Below are positions 62,533 to 64,000 of a stretch of 64,000 bases of DNA, piece by piece (position 1 is the first letter of the stretch; every line of letters begins with the position of its first letter). Under the pieces are notes generated by a model. That model did no database searches. It was not told the origin of the DNA and was given only the letters and a program-made list of their open reading frames with translations. The stretch lies in assembly GCF_900221005.1 (NCBI RefSeq), contig NZ_OBQI01000001.1, forward strand, positions 806,001-870,000, in the 5' to 3' direction. This stretch comes from Blastococcus aggregatus (GTDB lineage Bacteria; Actinomycetota; Actinomycetes; Mycobacteriales; Geodermatophilaceae). Made by a program: the position numbers and the translations under genes.

Positions 62533-64000
62533 TCAGAAGCGGCCGCCGCCCGACCCGCCGCCGCCGAAGCCGCCACCACCGCCGCCGCCGCCGCCGAAGC
62601 CGCCTCCCCCACCGAAGCCGCCACCGCCGCCGCCGAGCCCGCCGGCGAGGATCCCGCCGAGCACCAGGCTGCCGAGGTCGACGCCGCCGCGGCGGTACCC
62701 GCCGCGGTAGCCGCCCCCGAAGCCGCCCGGGCCGCCGCCGTAGCCGCCACCCCAGCCCTGCACGTCGTCCTGCGCCCGCTCCAGCGCCGACCGCGCCAGC
62801 GAGGTGGCCTGGTGGGCCTCCTGCAGCGCCGCCACCGGCTCGTCGCGGCCCCGGTCCGTCGCGGCGTCGAGGTGCCGCTGCGCCTCGGCCAGGCGGGTGC
62901 GCGCCTCGGCGCCCACCGCACCCCGGCGGGTGGCGATGAAGTCGCGAGCCGAGGCGATCTCCGACCGTGCGGTCATCACCGCCTGGTCCAGGGCGGCCGC
63001 TGCCCGGCGCACCTGGGTCTGCTGGTCGCGGGCCACGGCGAGCGCCTGCTCCAGGGCGATGTCGGCCTCCTCGAGCTGCCGCAGCGCGCCCAGCGGGTCC
63101 GGCCGCTCGCCGCCGAGCAGGCCGTCGGCGGTGGTCAGCGCCGCCTCCGCACGGGAGATCTGCGGGCGCAGGCCGCTCCGGTCACCCGACGCCGTCAGCG
63201 CCCGCGCCTCCGCGAGGTCCTTCTCGGTCTCGGCCCGCACCGCGGCGACCCGGCCGCCGGCCGCCGCCAGGTCGTCCCCCAGCCGGCCGACGGCGTCGAG
63301 CAGCGTCGCGGTCTGCGCCACCGCGTCCTCGGCCGCGCGGATGTCGCCCACGGCGGTGCCGGGCTCGGGCGAGGCCAGCGCGGTCCGCGCCTCCTGCACC
63401 TCCTGCTCGGCCGCGGCCAGCCGCGCGCGGGCCTCGGTCACGTTGTCGGCGACCGGGGCGACCGCCGAGGCCGCGAACCGCTGCTGCAGCTGGGCCAGCC
63501 GCTGCTCCTCCTGCGGGATGCGGGCGTGCAGCTCGGCGATCCGCGGCGCGAGCGCGTCCAGCACCTGCGGCGCGGTGTGCTCGAGGTCGCGCAGCTGGGC
63601 GAACGCCGTGGCCTGCTCGTCCAGCCGGGCCGCGGCGGCCTTCGTCAGCGCCAGCATCTCGCCGAGCATCTGGCGGGTCGTCGGCTCGTCCTCCGGCACG
63701 TCGTCGTCCAGCTGCTGGCGCAGCGTGAACGCGCGGGAGAGCTCGTCGCGCGAGGCGGCCAGCGCCTTGTCGAAGCCGGCCACCGCCTGGTCGCCGTACT
63801 GCGAGCGGGCGTAGTCGAGGTCCAGCTGCGAGGTCTTCATCGCCTCGTCCAGCTCCAGCAGCGCGCTGCTCGCCCGGAACTGCAGCTTCTCCGTCGTCTC
63901 GCCCTCGAACGGGTCGACCTTCTCGATCCGCGCCACCGGGGGCAGCGCCGCGCGCTGCTTCTTCCGGCGGTTGCGCATGACCAGGTATCCGCCACCGCCG
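62533..64000 (-). CDS. TPM-type membrane-linked coiled-coil protein, C-terminal part (truncated)
   Basis: The frame runs out of the window at its 5' end, so the N-terminal TPM-like domain cannot be seen. What remains begins with GGGGYLVMRNRRKKQR, the cytosolic side of a probable transmembrane helix. About 300 residues of Ala/Glu/Arg-rich coiled coil and a Gly/Phe-rich low-complexity tail (GGGFGGGGGFGGGG) follow. This order (TPM, helix, coiled coil, Gly-rich end) is that of YgcG-like proteins of unknown function. The Gly-rich DNA is prone to length change. Confidence 0.75.
   Translation of the reverse strand, partial: GGGGYLVMRNRRKKQRAALPPVARIEKVDPFEGETTEKLQFRASSALLELDEAMKTSQLDLDYARSQYGDQAVAGFDKALAASRDELSRAFTLRQQLDDDVPEDEPTTRQMLGEMLALTKAAAARLDEQATAFAQLRDLEHTAPQVLDALAPRIAELHARIPQEEQRLAQLQQRFAASAVAPVADNVTEARARLAAAEQEVQEARTALASPEPGTAVGDIRAAEDAVAQTATLLDAVGRLGDDLAAAGGRVAAVRAETEKDLAEARALTASGDRSGLRPQISRAEAALTTADGLLGGERPDPLGALRQLEEADIALEQALAVARDQQTQVRRAAAALDQAVMTARSEIASARDFIATRRGAVGAEARTRLAEAQRHLDAATDRGRDEPVAALQEAHQATSLARSALERAQDDVQGWGGGYGGGPGGFGGGYRGGYRRGGVDLGSLVLGGILAGGLGGGGGGFGGGGGFGGGGGGGGGFGGGGSGGGRF

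Noticed and set aside
62540-62760. CCGCCG-rich stretch as a possible satellite or CRISPR-like repeat
   Set aside because: It is the coding sequence of a Gly/Phe-rich tail in the TPM-type protein; there are no regular spacers.

Overview
This is a 64 kb stretch of a very GC-rich actinobacterial chromosome, about three quarters G+C by eye. GTG and TTG starts are common, and many genes overlap by 4 bases (ATGA or GTGA). At least fifteen starts have a TAnnnT -10 box only 6-8 bases upstream, so those transcripts are probably leaderless. The gene order around positions 16833-32902 follows the Mycobacterium tuberculosis Rv3667-Rv3683 neighbourhood (acs, holin-like protein, epoxide hydrolase, MarP, CoA-Nudix, TlpA, Nth, small membrane protein, Crp, RidA, DUF4177, two ArsA ATPases, PonA2, metallophosphoesterase). 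This order, the DUF222/HNH gene and the general style suggest a soil or stone actinomycete such as a member of Geodermatophilales. The genus is an inference. I see no rRNA, CRISPR array, insertion sequence or prophage. No stretch over 300 bp lacks a gene; the largest gap (38940-39212) holds a tandem hairpin repeat.

Layout. 1-5.8 kb: partial MFS transporter, flavodoxin-like reductase, FBP zinc-finger protein, peptide deformylase, PlsC acyltransferase, hot-dog thioesterase, PPOX flavoprotein, VOC protein and an orphan PemK-like protein. 5.9-8.3 kb: cobT and a CysG-like methyltransferase/dehydrogenase for corrinoid and sirohaem synthesis. 8.3-11.4 kb: a DUF222-HNH gene with a LexA-type SOS box at its start codon, then a class F-like sortase overlapping a secreted protein with a sorting-signal-like C-terminus. 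11.5-16.7 kb: PucR regulator diverging from an MBL-fold hydrolase, two DUF202 membrane proteins, an acyl-CoA dehydrogenase and an FhuF-like Fe-S protein. 16.8-32.9 kb: the conserved acs-to-metallophosphoesterase block, with a cupredoxin gene between marP and the Nudix gene and no whiB gene before the penicillin-binding protein. 33-41.8 kb: tRNA-Pro(CGG), S9 peptidase, lysC-asd, phospholipase D-like protein, XRE regulator, and leuA with a leucine-rich leader peptide. 41.8-48.4 kb: a six-gene Mrp Na+/H+ antiporter operon (A/B fusion, C, D, E, F, G). 48.4-51.1 kb: NarL-type two-component system diverging from a membrane protein. 51.2-55.0 kb: ABC-F ATPase and clostripain-like lipoprotein. 55.1-58.6 kb: transglutaminase, alpha-E and circularly permuted ATP-grasp module. 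58.7-64 kb: methyltransferase with a MetV/MetF-like fusion, pirin, two-domain VOC protein and a partial TPM-type coiled-coil protein.

Functional links. The 24.1-22.0 kb minus-strand genes (nth, tlpA, nudix, cupredoxin, marP) run as one tightly packed transcript joining DNA repair, envelope thiol chemistry and periplasmic proteolysis. PonA2-like peptidoglycan synthesis and the ArsA pair lie across the divergent side. The most promising leads for new biology are the sortase/secreted protein pair beside the SOS-controlled HNH gene, the 64-bp hairpin repeats, the nested 24-bp palindrome at 34916-34972, the leuA leader, and the MetV-MetF-like fusion coupled to a methyltransferase.
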